DNA of 64,000 bases from assembly GCF_001418205.1 (NCBI RefSeq), contig NZ_LIQF01000009.1, forward strand, positions 62,001 through 126,000, written 5' to 3'. The DNA comes from Marinomonas fungiae (GTDB lineage Bacteria; Pseudomonadota; Gammaproteobacteria; Pseudomonadales; Marinomonadaceae). Below the pieces are notes generated by a model that was not told where the DNA came from, searched no databases, and saw only the letters and a list, made by a program, of their open reading frames with translations. Positions 43,121 through 52,750 of the stretch are shown here, piece after piece (within the stretch, counting starts at the first letter, position 1; each line of letters starts with the position of its first letter). Both the position numbers and the translations under genes were made by a program.

Positions 43121-43900
43121 TCAACCGACACGCCCGTAAAAAGTTTTACTTGCTGCTTCGGATAAAGCAATTCCAGGCTGAGAGTTATAAGCAAGCACAG
43201 CTAACATACGCGTTACGTTTCCTCGAGTTGGAGTGACTCGATGAATGGCATTTCGACCGCGAAACATAACCAGAGCTCCCGGCTCTATAGCTAATTCTTT
43301 GACCTTTATTTTCCCAGATAGCACATCACTGACACCGTCATAATTCATTTCACCAGCATCGGCATTTCGCATGTCTTCTAAGTATTCAAATACCCCGCCA
43401 GCTTCGGGTTTTTGAATTAATAAAGTAATAGCAAAGGATGAGTTATCAAAATGCCAACCTAACTCTTGGCCCTCACTAGCATAGTGCAAATTAATAGATG
43501 AAAGACTATCCGCGTAGTTATATAGCTTATCTTCATCTAGTACACTGGCAAGAAATTCTCTAAACACTGTGGAATCATACAACAGCCGTAAAGGCGACTC
43601 TTTATCAATCTGATCATCTGTTATACAGCCTTTAGAGGAAGTCACCTGCTTATTTCTGGCATGCTCAGTATCGAACGCTGGATCAATCGGTGTTAAGTAA
43701 ACATTATGAGTAGATTGGGTGTACCATGCGAGGCTAGCCTTTGCATTTCCTTCTTGGATGATAGCTTTTATGGCTTCAGGTTGAAGAAATTTAGGTAAAA
43801 CTAAAGCGCCACTTTCAGCCAAGATCCTTTTACATTCTTCTCGAAAGTCTTTATCTTCAAGAGGGTAAGCTATTTCATTAATAATTTTTGATAGCGTCAT
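43121..43900 (-). CDS. Fe(II)/2-oxoglutarate-dependent oxygenase
   Basis: Double-stranded beta-helix oxygenase of 259 aa. The metal triad is His150 and Asp152 (GWHFDNSSF) and His220 (NAIHRVTP), with the 2OG-binding Arg in GNVTRMLAVLAY. Layout (NLHYASEGQELGWHFDN, PEAGGVFEYLEDMR, EPGALVMFRGRNAIHRV) resembles the amino-acid hydroxylase/halogenase group that includes BesD, but the Asp of HxD is present, so a hydroxylase is expected rather than a chlorinase. A LysR gene is divergent 179 bases away. Probably acts on a free amino acid or a small amine; that is inference. Confidence 0.85.
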   Translation of the reverse strand: MTLSKIINEIAYPLEDKDFREECKRILAESGALVLPKFLQPEAIKAIIQEGNAKASLAWYTQSTHNVYLTPIDPAFDTEHARNKQVTSSKGCITDDQIDKESPLRLLYDSTVFREFLASVLDEDKLYNYADSLSSINLHYASEGQELGWHFDNSSFAITLLIQKPEAGGVFEYLEDMRNADAGEMNYDGVSDVLSGKIKVKELAIEPGALVMFRGRNAIHRVTPTRGNVTRMLAVLAYNSQPGIALSEAASKTFYGRVG

Positions 43901-44079
43901 GAGTGTTCCTTCTTTGATTTAGGCTTTTTTCGAATCAATACTATCACTAAGGTTAGTGAAGTTAGCGGTACCGTTAAATCAATATTTTGAATACTCATCG
44001 TTAAATTTTACTTAACAATGAACTTTATTTTGAAACGACTAATGCCGCTCCTCAAGCTTAACGCATTGACGATACAACC

Positions 44080-44970
44080 ATGCTCAAACTACCTAACTTG
44101 AATTGCTTAGTTACCTTCATAAACGCTGCACAGACTTGCAATTTTGCAAAAACAGCAAAGATCTTATGTATTACCCCTGCGGCCGTTAGCCAGCAAATCA
44201 AACAACTTGAATCAGTTCTAAATACTTCTTTGTTTGAACGCTCAAAACAGGGAGTAGAACTGACACAAGCTGGCAAGCAATACCTATACTTTGCTAACCA
44301 AGCACTGGAAAGTTTACAAAGAGGGCAAGCCTGTATCGACCAATTGAAACAACAGGCTATTTTCACGCTTCATACATTGCCATCGGTAGCAAGTTTATGG
44401 CTGATGCCAAAGGTGCTACAAATCATGGAGCAGCACTCGGACTTAGAAATACGTGTCGAAGCTAGCCACGCAATCGTTAACTTCAACTTAAGCCAATGCG
44501 ACGCTAGCATTAGCTTTGGTAAACAAGATGCTTTATTGCAACACGACTTTTTATTTCAAGATCACGTACAGCTGGTGGCCAGTCCAAAGTTGATGAATGG
44601 TATCGAGCCAAGCGATATCAATTCGCTGCTCGAAAAACCTATGATTCACATCGACTGGGGAGATGAAAATCCTTATCTTCCTAACTGGCAAGATTGGCTT
44701 AACGCAGCCGGTCAATCTCATCGAAAACCAAATAAAGGCCCACAGTTCAACCTATCGAGTATGGCTATTGACGCCGCAGTACAAGGCAAAGGCTTACTTC
44801 TCGGCCAAGGGTTATTTATCCAACACTTGCTAGAATCAGGACAATTGGTGACACTCAGCCCTCTGACACTTCCTTTAGGTAAAGCTTACTACCTCGTTTA
44901 CCCGAACAGAACGCTATATAAACCAGGGGCTTTAGCGTTAATAGAACAACTCAAAAACCTTGTCCCATAA
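44080..44970 (+). CDS. LysR-family regulator (GcvA-like)
   Basis: Regulator of 296 aa, with helix-turn-helix residues about 9-65 (KTAKILCITPAAVSQQIKQLE) and a GcvA-type effector domain whose opening FTLHTLPSVASLWLMPKV is characteristic of that subgroup. Divergent from the Fe(II)/2OG oxygenase gene, which is its likely target. Start ATG 44080. Effector unknown. Confidence 0.9.
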   Translation: MLKLPNLNCLVTFINAAQTCNFAKTAKILCITPAAVSQQIKQLESVLNTSLFERSKQGVELTQAGKQYLYFANQALESLQRGQACIDQLKQQAIFTLHTLPSVASLWLMPKVLQIMEQHSDLEIRVEASHAIVNFNLSQCDASISFGKQDALLQHDFLFQDHVQLVASPKLMNGIEPSDINSLLEKPMIHIDWGDENPYLPNWQDWLNAAGQSHRKPNKGPQFNLSSMAIDAAVQGKGLLLGQGLFIQHLLESGQLVTLSPLTLPLGKAYYLVYPNRTLYKPGALALIEQLKNLVP

Positions 44971-45067
44971 CGCCTAAGCAAAAAATGAAGCAAAACGCTC
45001 AATAGCCAAATTCACTTATTTGGAGACAAATGAGCGCCAGATGGTCATATTCCCTAACACGATAAAA

Positions 45068-46954
45068 CTAAATGCGATCAGCAACTCGTAGTGCCATCAA
45101 ATCACTATCCTTGGTAATCACGAGTGTGGGATCGACACGTACACAGCTTCCTGCAAAATGCCCAGCCACTGAGAAAGTACAAACTTGAGCATTGTATCCC
45201 TCGACATTGGGCAACTTCCAAAGCTCTTGATAGATCTGGTCTTGATGAGCAAAGCGCCCTTCCGTCTCTTCCACCAATGCTTGAGAACCATCGAAAAGAC
45301 TAATATTAAAGCCACAACGTCCCGCAATCGGCTTACTGACATAGCCGTTCTTTTGCAACGTCTCGGTTAGATCAAACGAAGCATTCAACAAATAAGGGTG
45401 ATTAGGGAACAACTGCCACAGCACCGGCAAAATCGCCTTGTTGCTCGGGATCAAAGTCCACAGTGGCTCATAGACCATCACACCTTGGCGTAATAACACA
45501 TCCACCAAGCGCGGCGCATGGTCTCGCGGTACATCTGTTTGGTAATCACGCAGTCGCTGCTCATCGTCATCGCATTCAGCGCGAATCTGATCCAATGCCG
45601 TTTCCCACGCCCACGTTTTCCAAACCCAGCGAATTTTCTCACCTTCAGGATCGACCACATCACCATCCTTATCCCATGCAAGGCCTTTTACACCCTTAAT
45701 GATCTTACAGTGAATACCGGCCTTTTCGATGGCACGCTTCATAAAGAGAGCGTGATAATTTTCTTCTAAGTCCGTATCCTGCATGATGTGCAAAACGCCA
45801 TCGACTTTACTGTTTTTCCATGCATCAATCAGATTGCGCACCAGCTTGGTCGCTGAGCTTTTACCATCATGACATCCATGGTGCTTGGCCCATTTCTCTT
45901 GTACCAAACCCGCCTCCATATAACAGGAAGCTGAGTCACAGTTGTACTCATACACCTTGATACCACGGGACGACATGCTGAAATCAAAGCGTCCTGTGAT
46001 CATCTGGTTTCTACGGTTGTCCCAAGATTGATGAATCTTTGGCCAGATAGATGGTGGAATATTAAAGTGTGTCAATAACGCTTCATTTTGCAAAACATAG
46101 TTTGTGGCATGCATAAACAAGGCATGTAATTCATTTGTGGCTCGTTTTAATACGCGTTCTGCAGCTTGCGACATCACCATATATTTATGCTCATCTTCAG
46201 GAAGCGTAGCAAGCTTATGTCCGCCCATCATGGCGACATACGCTTCCTCTTCAGGATTGGCAACATTCAACCAAGACGCGCGTAACGATTGCCCTTTGCC
46301 TGACACATGTCGTAACGCTAACTCAAATAACTGAGGATCTTCAGGCTCGATCACTTCGGAGTATTGATCATCATCGGTCTGTATGACCCAGCCTAAAATG
46401 GACGCATCGCCAAATGAGCACTCTAACCAGTAACCACCATCTTCGCTGATGCGCGCGTGTAATTCACGTGAGTAATTTTGCCCTTCTGGCCAGACTTTAT
46501 GGCCTACGTTTTGCTCTACAATACGCAAACGATCAGGGTAGACCTCAGATACCACAGCCACATGACCAGTGATTTCGAACTCCCCACCTTCACTCCAAAT
46601 TAACAAAGCCCCAACTTCTGGATGACGCAGGGAACCATTCAGAAACGATTTCAATGGTAAGCGACGTTCATCCGCTATCACCCGTACCGAGTTTAATTGG
46701 AAAATATCATAGGCCATGGCAACGTCATCAAAGACGTAACCTTTGTTAAGATACAACCAGCGCCGTGCAAACTCGACACACTGCCATTTATGCCCCATGT
46801 AGACCCCGTCCACATAGCTGCGATAAGCATGACGATTGGGAAACTCTGTTTCGTCCACCGAATCATAATCAGACGAATAGACAGGCACACCACCTAGAGC
46901 CATGCCCAAAAGTGTACCGAATGTTGCCACTGAAGCGGTTGTATCAGATGTCAT
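45068..46954 (-). CDS. gss: Bifunctional glutathionylspermidine synthetase/amidase
   Basis: Joins glutathione to spermidine using ATP and, in a second domain, hydrolyses the product. The N-terminal CHAP amidase (about 10-200) carries HKWQCVEFARR with Cys59 at the same number as the E. coli catalytic Cys, and His in TGHVAVVSE. The C-terminal ATP-grasp synthetase contains MITGRFDF, YEYNCDSASCYMEAG, VWKTWAWETALDQIR and KPIAGRCG. Near full-length similarity to E. coli Gss (619 aa). The frame is open to 47011, but ATG 46954 is preceded by GAGG at the right distance. It is expected to act in polyamine and redox control. Confidence 0.95.
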   Translation of the reverse strand: MTSDTTASVATFGTLLGMALGGVPVYSSDYDSVDETEFPNRHAYRSYVDGVYMGHKWQCVEFARRWLYLNKGYVFDDVAMAYDIFQLNSVRVIADERRLPLKSFLNGSLRHPEVGALLIWSEGGEFEITGHVAVVSEVYPDRLRIVEQNVGHKVWPEGQNYSRELHARISEDGGYWLECSFGDASILGWVIQTDDDQYSEVIEPEDPQLFELALRHVSGKGQSLRASWLNVANPEEEAYVAMMGGHKLATLPEDEHKYMVMSQAAERVLKRATNELHALFMHATNYVLQNEALLTHFNIPPSIWPKIHQSWDNRRNQMITGRFDFSMSSRGIKVYEYNCDSASCYMEAGLVQEKWAKHHGCHDGKSSATKLVRNLIDAWKNSKVDGVLHIMQDTDLEENYHALFMKRAIEKAGIHCKIIKGVKGLAWDKDGDVVDPEGEKIRWVWKTWAWETALDQIRAECDDDEQRLRDYQTDVPRDHAPRLVDVLLRQGVMVYEPLWTLIPSNKAILPVLWQLFPNHPYLLNASFDLTETLQKNGYVSKPIAGRCGFNISLFDGSQALVEETEGRFAHQDQIYQELWKLPNVEGYNAQVCTFSVAGHFAGSCVRVDPTLVITKDSDLMALRVADRI

Positions 46955-47183
46955 AAATGTCCTCAGAAAAGAACAATAAAAGCACAGAAAGTGCGAGAAA
47001 GGATAAGACACAGCTCTGTGCCTTTAATGGGAATATAGGGTAAGGAAACCAGCTCAGCAATCCTTGATCAGGGGATTGGCGAAACTTCTTATTATTTGAA
47101 GAAATGATATGTAAACGAGACACCCTATTCTGATCGACATCACGCTGAGACATCTGGTCGGGTGTTTTGCAAGAAAATACAGG

Positions 47184-47399
47184 TTAGGAACTAAATGTTT
47201 CGATATACAGCGCTTCAACCTTATCTCTCGCCCATTGCGTCTTGCGCAAAAACTTGAGAGCAGATTTGATCGACGGATCATTTGCAAAACAATTGACACG
47301 GACGTGGTCATACAAACCATTCCAGCCATAGTGCTCTACTAGGCGCGTTAACACTTTCTCTAATGATAAACCGTGCAAAGGATTGTTGGGCTGACTCAT
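47184..47399 (-). CDS. VF530-family small DNA-binding-like protein
   Basis: 71-aa protein of the VF530 family (DUF2132): [21 protein letters not shown], then [20 protein letters not shown] and the ending RDKVEALYI. The fold known from Vibrio VF530 is a small helical domain thought to bind DNA; function is unproven. It lies upstream of gss on the same strand with a 230-base gap. A decayed copy of this gene is at 54330-54445. Confidence 0.9.
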   Translation of the reverse strand: MSQPNNPLHGLSLEKVLTRLVEHYGWNGLYDHVRVNCFANDPSIKSALKFLRKTQWARDKVEALYIETFSS

Positions 47400-48052
47400 T
47401 CAGAATTCCTAAATTACGTAAAAACGCAGTTTATCAGCTTTGAGCATGCTACACACTCAAACGAACTTAGTAGCGCGCCAGTTCCTGAGTGGGGAAACGC
47501 TCCCGACGTGGAGCTTAAGACCGGTTTCACCTTTCAAGAAAACAAAAATCACGACCAAAAAATAACCAAAAGCGACACTCCACATAAAAACCCACTCAAA
47601 CCATGACAAGGATCATACCACCGTTTAAATAGCCCACAGCGATAGGTGATTAATTTAGAAGAAAACGAAAAATAAACAATATAGTGGCTAAAAAACGGTA
47701 AATACCGTCCATTTTCGATAAAAATGGCCTATACGCTCAGTCTTGGATAGCCGATATTTTCAATCTCTTTTTAACCAATTTTTTCTCTTCTGATCGCTTC
47801 CAAGAGCATTTTATCTTCCTGATCTCAGCAATTCCTCATTCTTAATATTATTGAAATATTTCCATAGTTCTTATAAATTTATTTTTAATTAAACATTTAA
47901 TTAAAAATAAAAACCCAATAATTAGAAGACCTAAAGCCGTCTAAAGGAACTCGAGCGCCACAGCAGATCATGCCTCTGTCGCTTCGATTAAAGAACGGAA
48001 ATGCAGAACATTTGCAGTGCTTTAAGTCGGTAAACCGACCAGGAGACATTCG
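47400..48052. other. AT-rich non-coding region with tandem hairpins and a structured leader
   Basis: No supportable gene in about 650 bases. Visible structure: ACGGTA-AA-TACCGT (47695-47708) followed at once by CCATTTT/AAAATGG (47709-47727); an AT-rich stretch at 47840-47930 that may hold the promoter; then a GC-richer leader from about 47935 with several short hairpins, ending in GTCGG-TAAA-CCGAC (48027-48040) just before the ribosome site AGGAG at 48041-48045. The leader may regulate the ORF and transporter that follow. I could not match it to a known riboswitch class. Confidence 0.55.
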
Positions 48053-48211
48053 ATGCAAGCGATACAATATGACCACATTGTTGCTGATAGAAACTCTGTT
48101 AGTGATGTGCCTTCCAAGCAGTTAGCTAACACCGAGCCTAGCAACAAGCTGTGGCTGACAAGCAGCCCTTTAACGAGCAGTAAAGTGCTTAGACACGAGG
48201 TGACGGTATGA
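48053..48211 (+). CDS. Small ORF (52 aa) coupled to the BCCT-like transporter
   Basis: A short frame, MQAIQYDHIVADRNSVSD through to LRHEVTV, starts at ATG 48053 with a textbook AGGAG seven bases before it. It ends in TGA that overlaps the start of the next gene (ATGA at 48208-48211). It is hydrophilic, with no signal peptide or transmembrane segment. It may be a real small protein or a translated leader whose role is to load ribosomes onto the transporter start. I do not recognise a family. Confidence 0.6.
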   Translation: MQAIQYDHIVADRNSVSDVPSKQLANTEPSNKLWLTSSPLTSSKVLRHEVTV

Positions 48212-49425
48212 ACATCCTACTATCGTCCGGTCTAATCTTCTCTTTCATCGCCATCGCGGTGATTCTATTTAAGTGGTGGGACGTCAAATGTATTGGAGTC
48301 ACCCCCGTAAATACTCTGACCTTTATCGCGATTCTGTTTACCTCAGGGTTGGATGTGGGTTTGATCATGTTTCCACTGACAGAGTTTGCAGGCTATGCAA
48401 ATCTCGTCGAGAGTCCTGAGTACAGTTTTGCCAACCCCTTAGCAATCGAGTTTGGCTTCTGGGCGTTCTTGATCTGGGGCTTCTACTTCCTGACCTGCTT
48501 CTACTTCTGCATCATCGAACCACGCGTGAAATTCTTTGAAATCCCTTTAGTCAAACTGATCAATAATGTGGTGATCATCGGTACCTGTGCGTTTACCGCC
48601 TGTCTATTACTGATTAACTTACCTTGGTATATGCCACAAATTGGTGATGGTGAATCAGTGGTGCCAGCCTTCTACTTGATCGTTCTCGCCTCTATCGCAC
48701 TAGCGGTGTATTCAAGCAGCAGTATGAAACTTCTGCGATTGCTTAGCTTAGGTTCCAGTATTCTGTTCATTGCTCTGATCGCTATTATGTGGTTCCGAGC
48801 TTTTATGATGGACAACGGCAATCCTGCGGACTTCTTAAATAAAGCGGGCTTAATCGGAGAGTACTTCACTAACATTCACCAATTCATGCTACCACTGAAT
48901 GACTACCATGCTTTCTACCTGTTCTGGTGGTTCTCTTGGAGCATCATGATCGGACAATTCACCGCACGTTTTGTCAGCGGCATTCGCACTTGGCAGCTAC
49001 TATTAGCGATGGTTGTGCTTCCATCTATCGCAATTGGTGTTTGGTTCACCATTCTTTACCACTACCATGTTGAAGGTGTGCAGATTGCTGGCTTTATCAA
49101 TGCCTTGATGATCATCGTTGGCATCTTGATGGTCGTCAATTCACTGGACTCACTGATTCGATTGTATACCGACAACCTTAACCTGACAGTGGAACGCTTT
49201 GGCTTGGTTCCCTATCTAATCGGTAACTTAGTGCTAATGTGTGCCCTAACCTTGCTCTTCCAACTCGACTTCCTTCGCATCGAATGGGTTGGCGCACTGG
49301 TGATTGGCCTTTACTTCAGCTGCTTTGGTTACATTATGCTGAAGAAGCGTACCGAAGTGGCCAGCATCGAATGCCCTAGCAAAACCAATACTTTCCAACT
49401 AAGGGAAGTCGATGCAACGAACTAG
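48208..49425 (+). CDS. Compact BCCT-like (betaine/choline/carnitine) transporter
   Basis: Membrane protein of 405 aa with about 10 hydrophobic segments. BCCT character shows in the TSGLDVGLIMFPLTEFAGYA region (the G-M-G-I-G-L/EP helix of BCCT, degenerate here), the PRVKFFEIP loop and FWWFSWSIMIGQFTARFVSG, which matches the W-x-WSPFVG-FIAR helix. BCCT proteins are normally about 500-700 aa with 12 helices; this one seems to lack the first helix and part of the C-terminal end, and the classical glycine motif is altered (SGLDVGL for AGMGIGL). It may be a divergent transporter or a receptor derived from one. Start overlaps the stop of the 52-codon ORF. Confidence 0.75.
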   Translation: MNILLSSGLIFSFIAIAVILFKWWDVKCIGVTPVNTLTFIAILFTSGLDVGLIMFPLTEFAGYANLVESPEYSFANPLAIEFGFWAFLIWGFYFLTCFYFCIIEPRVKFFEIPLVKLINNVVIIGTCAFTACLLLINLPWYMPQIGDGESVVPAFYLIVLASIALAVYSSSSMKLLRLLSLGSSILFIALIAIMWFRAFMMDNGNPADFLNKAGLIGEYFTNIHQFMLPLNDYHAFYLFWWFSWSIMIGQFTARFVSGIRTWQLLLAMVVLPSIAIGVWFTILYHYHVEGVQIAGFINALMIIVGILMVVNSLDSLIRLYTDNLNLTVERFGLVPYLIGNLVLMCALTLLFQLDFLRIEWVGALVIGLYFSCFGYIMLKKRTEVASIECPSKTNTFQLREVDATN

Positions 49426-49447
49426 AAGATAAGATTTGGTAAAATCC

Positions 49448-49485
49448 GGGGCAGATGAATATGAGGACTCATTTTTATCTGCCCC
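49448..49485 (+). terminator. Long inverted repeat after the BCCT-like gene
   Basis: GGGGCAGAT...ATCTGCCCC with inner AATATGAG/CTCATTTTT pairing gives an approximately 18-bp near-perfect hairpin. It starts 22 bases past the stop. There is only a weak T-rich tail. Confidence 0.65.
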
Positions 49486-49494
49486 TAGCTCTCT

Positions 49495-50514
49495 CTAATT
49501 ACCCCGAATAAAGCGCAATATATCCTGATACATAAATTGATGAAGCTCGTTTCTAGTACGCGCGTTACCATCCAAACAAACAATGCCATCTCCGGGAGCT
49601 TCTTCCTCAATCATCTCAACAGCCCCCTCTTTACAAAGCTGCATAAAGCTAAAATGCGCGGCGTCCGGATAGACAAGGTACTCATTGTTATTTTTTGGTA
49701 GATATTGTGCGAGGAAACCCGACTCTTCGGACTGCGGAAGATCACCGATATCAACCCCAGCAGCGAGGATTAGCGCGGGCGAAGTCAGCGTCTGTAGACT
49801 CTGACGTGACAAGCTTCTCGCCAACCCCAAATCTAACGAGATAACACGCTTAACTCGTTCGTCAGCTAAAGTGCCTGTCGGTTCACCGACTTGCTTATGG
49901 TCTAAACCTAGCTCCACCATCAAGCCGCATACTCTAGGGTTACTTTTAAGGCTACATTCTCGCGCTAGTTGTTCGCGATCAAACTCAGCTCCGGCTAATA
50001 ACATCACCGTCCAACCCCCTAATGAATGCCCAATTGCAGTAACATCCTCGGCATCTGTAGCCTGCCTCAAGTAGGATTCATTGAATAACCAATTCAATAG
50101 ACGTGACAAATCTTTTGGTCGCTGCCACCACTGGGCAGCAGCTTGAGCAGAATGATCAAACGACGTAGTTCCAGGGTGATCAACAGCCATTACAATAAAG
50201 CCATCCTGCGCTAATCGCGTCGCTAGCCAATTCTGATTGCGCCAGTTACCGCGATAACCATGGGACATCACCACCACGGGAAATTTACCAACCATCGGCG
50301 TGCCAACTCTTACCACATCAGTCCCTAAGAACGCAGCGTTTTCAGCCACTCGCTCCAACGGAAAATGCGTCTGAGACGGATACCACACACTTGCCTTTAA
50401 CGGCCGATCGCTATCTGAGAACAGCTGAACTTGATCAAACCCTACCGAATACGCCGACACATTCGACACCCAACACGCCACGACTGACAGAATCAAACAC
50501 ACAAATCGTCTCAT
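49495..50514 (-). CDS. Secreted alpha/beta hydrolase (dienelactone hydrolase/PAF-acetylhydrolase-like)
   Basis: Exported hydrolase. Signal MRRFVCLILSVVACWVSNVSA precedes a mature start YSVGFDQVQLFSD. The nucleophile elbow is AIGHSLGGW (Ser164), an oxyanion-type motif MSHGYRGNWRNQ lies earlier, and a His in DAAHFSFMQ near the C-terminus completes the triad. The frame is open from 50613, but ATG 50514 with GAAGGGA nine bases upstream gives a standard signal peptide. Probably an esterase or lipase-like enzyme; substrate unknown. Confidence 0.85.
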   Translation of the reverse strand: MRRFVCLILSVVACWVSNVSAYSVGFDQVQLFSDSDRPLKASVWYPSQTHFPLERVAENAAFLGTDVVRVGTPMVGKFPVVVMSHGYRGNWRNQNWLATRLAQDGFIVMAVDHPGTTSFDHSAQAAAQWWQRPKDLSRLLNWLFNESYLRQATDAEDVTAIGHSLGGWTVMLLAGAEFDREQLARECSLKSNPRVCGLMVELGLDHKQVGEPTGTLADERVKRVISLDLGLARSLSRQSLQTLTSPALILAAGVDIGDLPQSEESGFLAQYLPKNNNEYLVYPDAAHFSFMQLCKEGAVEMIEEEAPGDGIVCLDGNARTRNELHQFMYQDILRFIRGN

Positions 50515-50756
50515 GGTTTTATATCCCTTCAAGTGTTTTAAAAAACACCACAATAGGCAGAAAACAGCTAAAAATCGTCCTAGAACAGGATTCAGGACGT
50601 GGATATTAGCCAAAAGAGACCAAACAGCTACTCACCTAGCCCCACTTAACTGACAGCACCTTTTGTCTTAACTTGCATCATTCCCAAGTGGTCACTTTGT
50701 GATTATTCTTAGGAACCTTTGAAAAAATAATATTTAAAACACAAACGGACACACAC

Positions 50757-52538
50757 ATGCTTCAAGGACTCCGGCGCCCCCATTGGCTCGTCTTGCCTGC
50801 TCTACTGCTACTCTCTCTTTCTTCGCTAGCCGCCGATGGCAGTGAAGACATAGCCTTTATCTCTATGTCGATTGGGCTGTTAGGCGGGCTCGCACTCTTT
50901 TTATTCGGTATGGAAACCATGTCGGATGCGTTGAAACGGGTTGCCGGTACCAAGGTCAAAAACCTGTTAGGGAAACTCACCACCAACCGTTTCAGTGGCA
51001 TGCTCAGCGGCGCTGGGCTCACTGCGGTGATTCAATCCTCTTCAGTCACCACAGTACTGGTGGTCGGTTTTATTTCCGCGGGTTTAATGTCGTTGCCGCA
51101 AGCCGTTGGCGTCATTATGGGCGCCAATATTGGCACCACGATGACCGCTCAAATCATCGCTTTTAAAGTTACCAAAGCCGCCCTAGGGATGATAGGGATT
51201 GGCTTTATGATGTTTTTTGCTTCCAAAAAAGAAAGCATACAGCACTACGGCAATATGATTTTTGGCCTTGGCTTGATCTTCCTCGGTATGAATTTGATGA
51301 GTGATGCCATGGCACCATTGCGTAGCTATGAGCCATTTATCAATCTAATGACACAAATGGACAATGCCTTATTAGCCATCCTAATTGCTGCTCTGTTTAC
51401 CGCACTGGTGCAATCCTCTTCGGCCACCACGGGGATTGTGATTGTCATGGCAGCCCAAGGCTTTATTCCCCTAGAAACGGGTATTGCCTTATCTATGGGC
51501 GCGAATATTGGTACCTGCGTGACGGCTATTTTGGCCGCCATAGGTAAAGGTCGTGAAGCGCTGCAAACCTCCACCGTACACGTATTGTTTAACGTGATCG
51601 GGGTGATTATTTGGTTGCCTCTGATCAGCTACTTGGGACAAGGCAGTATCGCCATTTCACCGACGCATCCAGAGCTTGACGGCATTGAGCGTCTTGCCGC
51701 GGAGATTCCACGCCAAATAGCCAACGCCAATACCCTCTTTAACGTGCTCAACACCGCGATTATGTTGCCGTTTGCTGGAGCGTTTGTCTGGGCCGTGCGC
51801 AAATTGATCCCGCCAACACCAACCGATAAAAATGCCGCAACGCCCATCACACCTCAGTATATCAATGACGATTTTCTGGCCACGCCTGACATTGCTCTTG
51901 AACAAACCCAATTGGAAGTGGCCCGCCTTGGCCGCCGCGTCTGTCGCATGCTATCGCAACTGCCTCCTTTGGCACCCAACGCCAAAACACCAGCGCAGTT
52001 AGCACAAGTCCGCGCCACCTTTAAAGACATTGAAGCCATCGAAGAAGAAGTGGATCAACTGCACGTCGCCATCTTGATTCATCTCGGGAAACTGCGCCGC
52101 GGCCCGCTTTCTGCCGAGCAAAGCACAAGGCAAATAACCTTGGTGGGCATGACTGATCACTTGGAAAACATCGCCGACTTGGTCATCCACGGCCTGCTCC
52201 CCTTGTCCAATAAAGCACTTAATGACCAGCTCACCGTCAGCGCCACCATGCGCCAAACCTTGGATACCATTCAAGACATGGTGAATAGCCTGCTGTTGGA
52301 TTGCGTGAATGGTATTCGTCGTAATGAGCCAGAACTGGCCCGACGGGCGGTGGAAGCAAAACAAGAGCTCTACACGCTATTGGATGCGGTATTGGCGCAT
52401 CAAGCGCTGCATTTATCGGATGACCAGCCTAACCGCCTACGCGTGTTCCGCTATGAAATGGAATGGGCGCATATTTTGAAGAATATCTACGCCATGACCG
52501 ATCGTATTGCCAAGATGCAGTTAAGTGAAAGTGTGTAA
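50757..52538 (+). CDS. Na+/phosphate cotransporter family protein with PhoU-like tail
   Basis: Inner-membrane NptA/YjbB-type protein of 593 aa. After a signal-like first helix it carries two QSSS-containing repeats (AVIQSSSVTTVLVVGFISAG and ALVQSSSATTGIVIVMAAQG), each followed by GANIGTTMTA or GANIGTCVTA, the hallmark of Na/Pi cotransporters. Residues about 395-593 form a helical PhoU-like domain. It probably moves phosphate out or in with sodium. A 3' fragment of this gene recurs as a decayed copy at 54620-54826. Confidence 0.92.
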   Translation: MLQGLRRPHWLVLPALLLLSLSSLAADGSEDIAFISMSIGLLGGLALFLFGMETMSDALKRVAGTKVKNLLGKLTTNRFSGMLSGAGLTAVIQSSSVTTVLVVGFISAGLMSLPQAVGVIMGANIGTTMTAQIIAFKVTKAALGMIGIGFMMFFASKKESIQHYGNMIFGLGLIFLGMNLMSDAMAPLRSYEPFINLMTQMDNALLAILIAALFTALVQSSSATTGIVIVMAAQGFIPLETGIALSMGANIGTCVTAILAAIGKGREALQTSTVHVLFNVIGVIIWLPLISYLGQGSIAISPTHPELDGIERLAAEIPRQIANANTLFNVLNTAIMLPFAGAFVWAVRKLIPPTPTDKNAATPITPQYINDDFLATPDIALEQTQLEVARLGRRVCRMLSQLPPLAPNAKTPAQLAQVRATFKDIEAIEEEVDQLHVAILIHLGKLRRGPLSAEQSTRQITLVGMTDHLENIADLVIHGLLPLSNKALNDQLTVSATMRQTLDTIQDMVNSLLLDCVNGIRRNEPELARRAVEAKQELYTLLDAVLAHQALHLSDDQPNRLRVFRYEMEWAHILKNIYAMTDRIAKMQLSESV

Positions 52539-52750
52539 GTTAGAAATAACTCTAAACTAGCTTGGTTCATCTCATGTACTAAAAGAGCTCAATCAGGGTT
52601 AGCTTTACGTTTTAATAAAAATATTCAGCTTCTTTATTAATTAGATTTGATGGAATTAGAAAATATATATATAAAACAATAACTTGAAACGTCTACTTTT
52701 TTTTGCATATTGTTTCAACAAAGTGCAAAGATGGATGCTATGTGAGACAA

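Noticed and set aside
43121-43900. Possible Fe(II)/2OG halogenase of the BesD type
   Set aside because: Halogenases have Gly or Ala in place of the metal-binding Asp; here HFD keeps the Asp, so hydroxylase chemistry is expected.
47373-47606. Plus-strand 77-codon frame at the VF530 start
   Set aside because: It begins inside VF530 on the opposite strand, has no ribosome site, and the translation is low-complexity.
47935-48045. Guanidine, glutamine or SAM riboswitch in the BCCT leader
   Set aside because: The conserved core sequences of these classes could not be found; only generic hairpins are visible.
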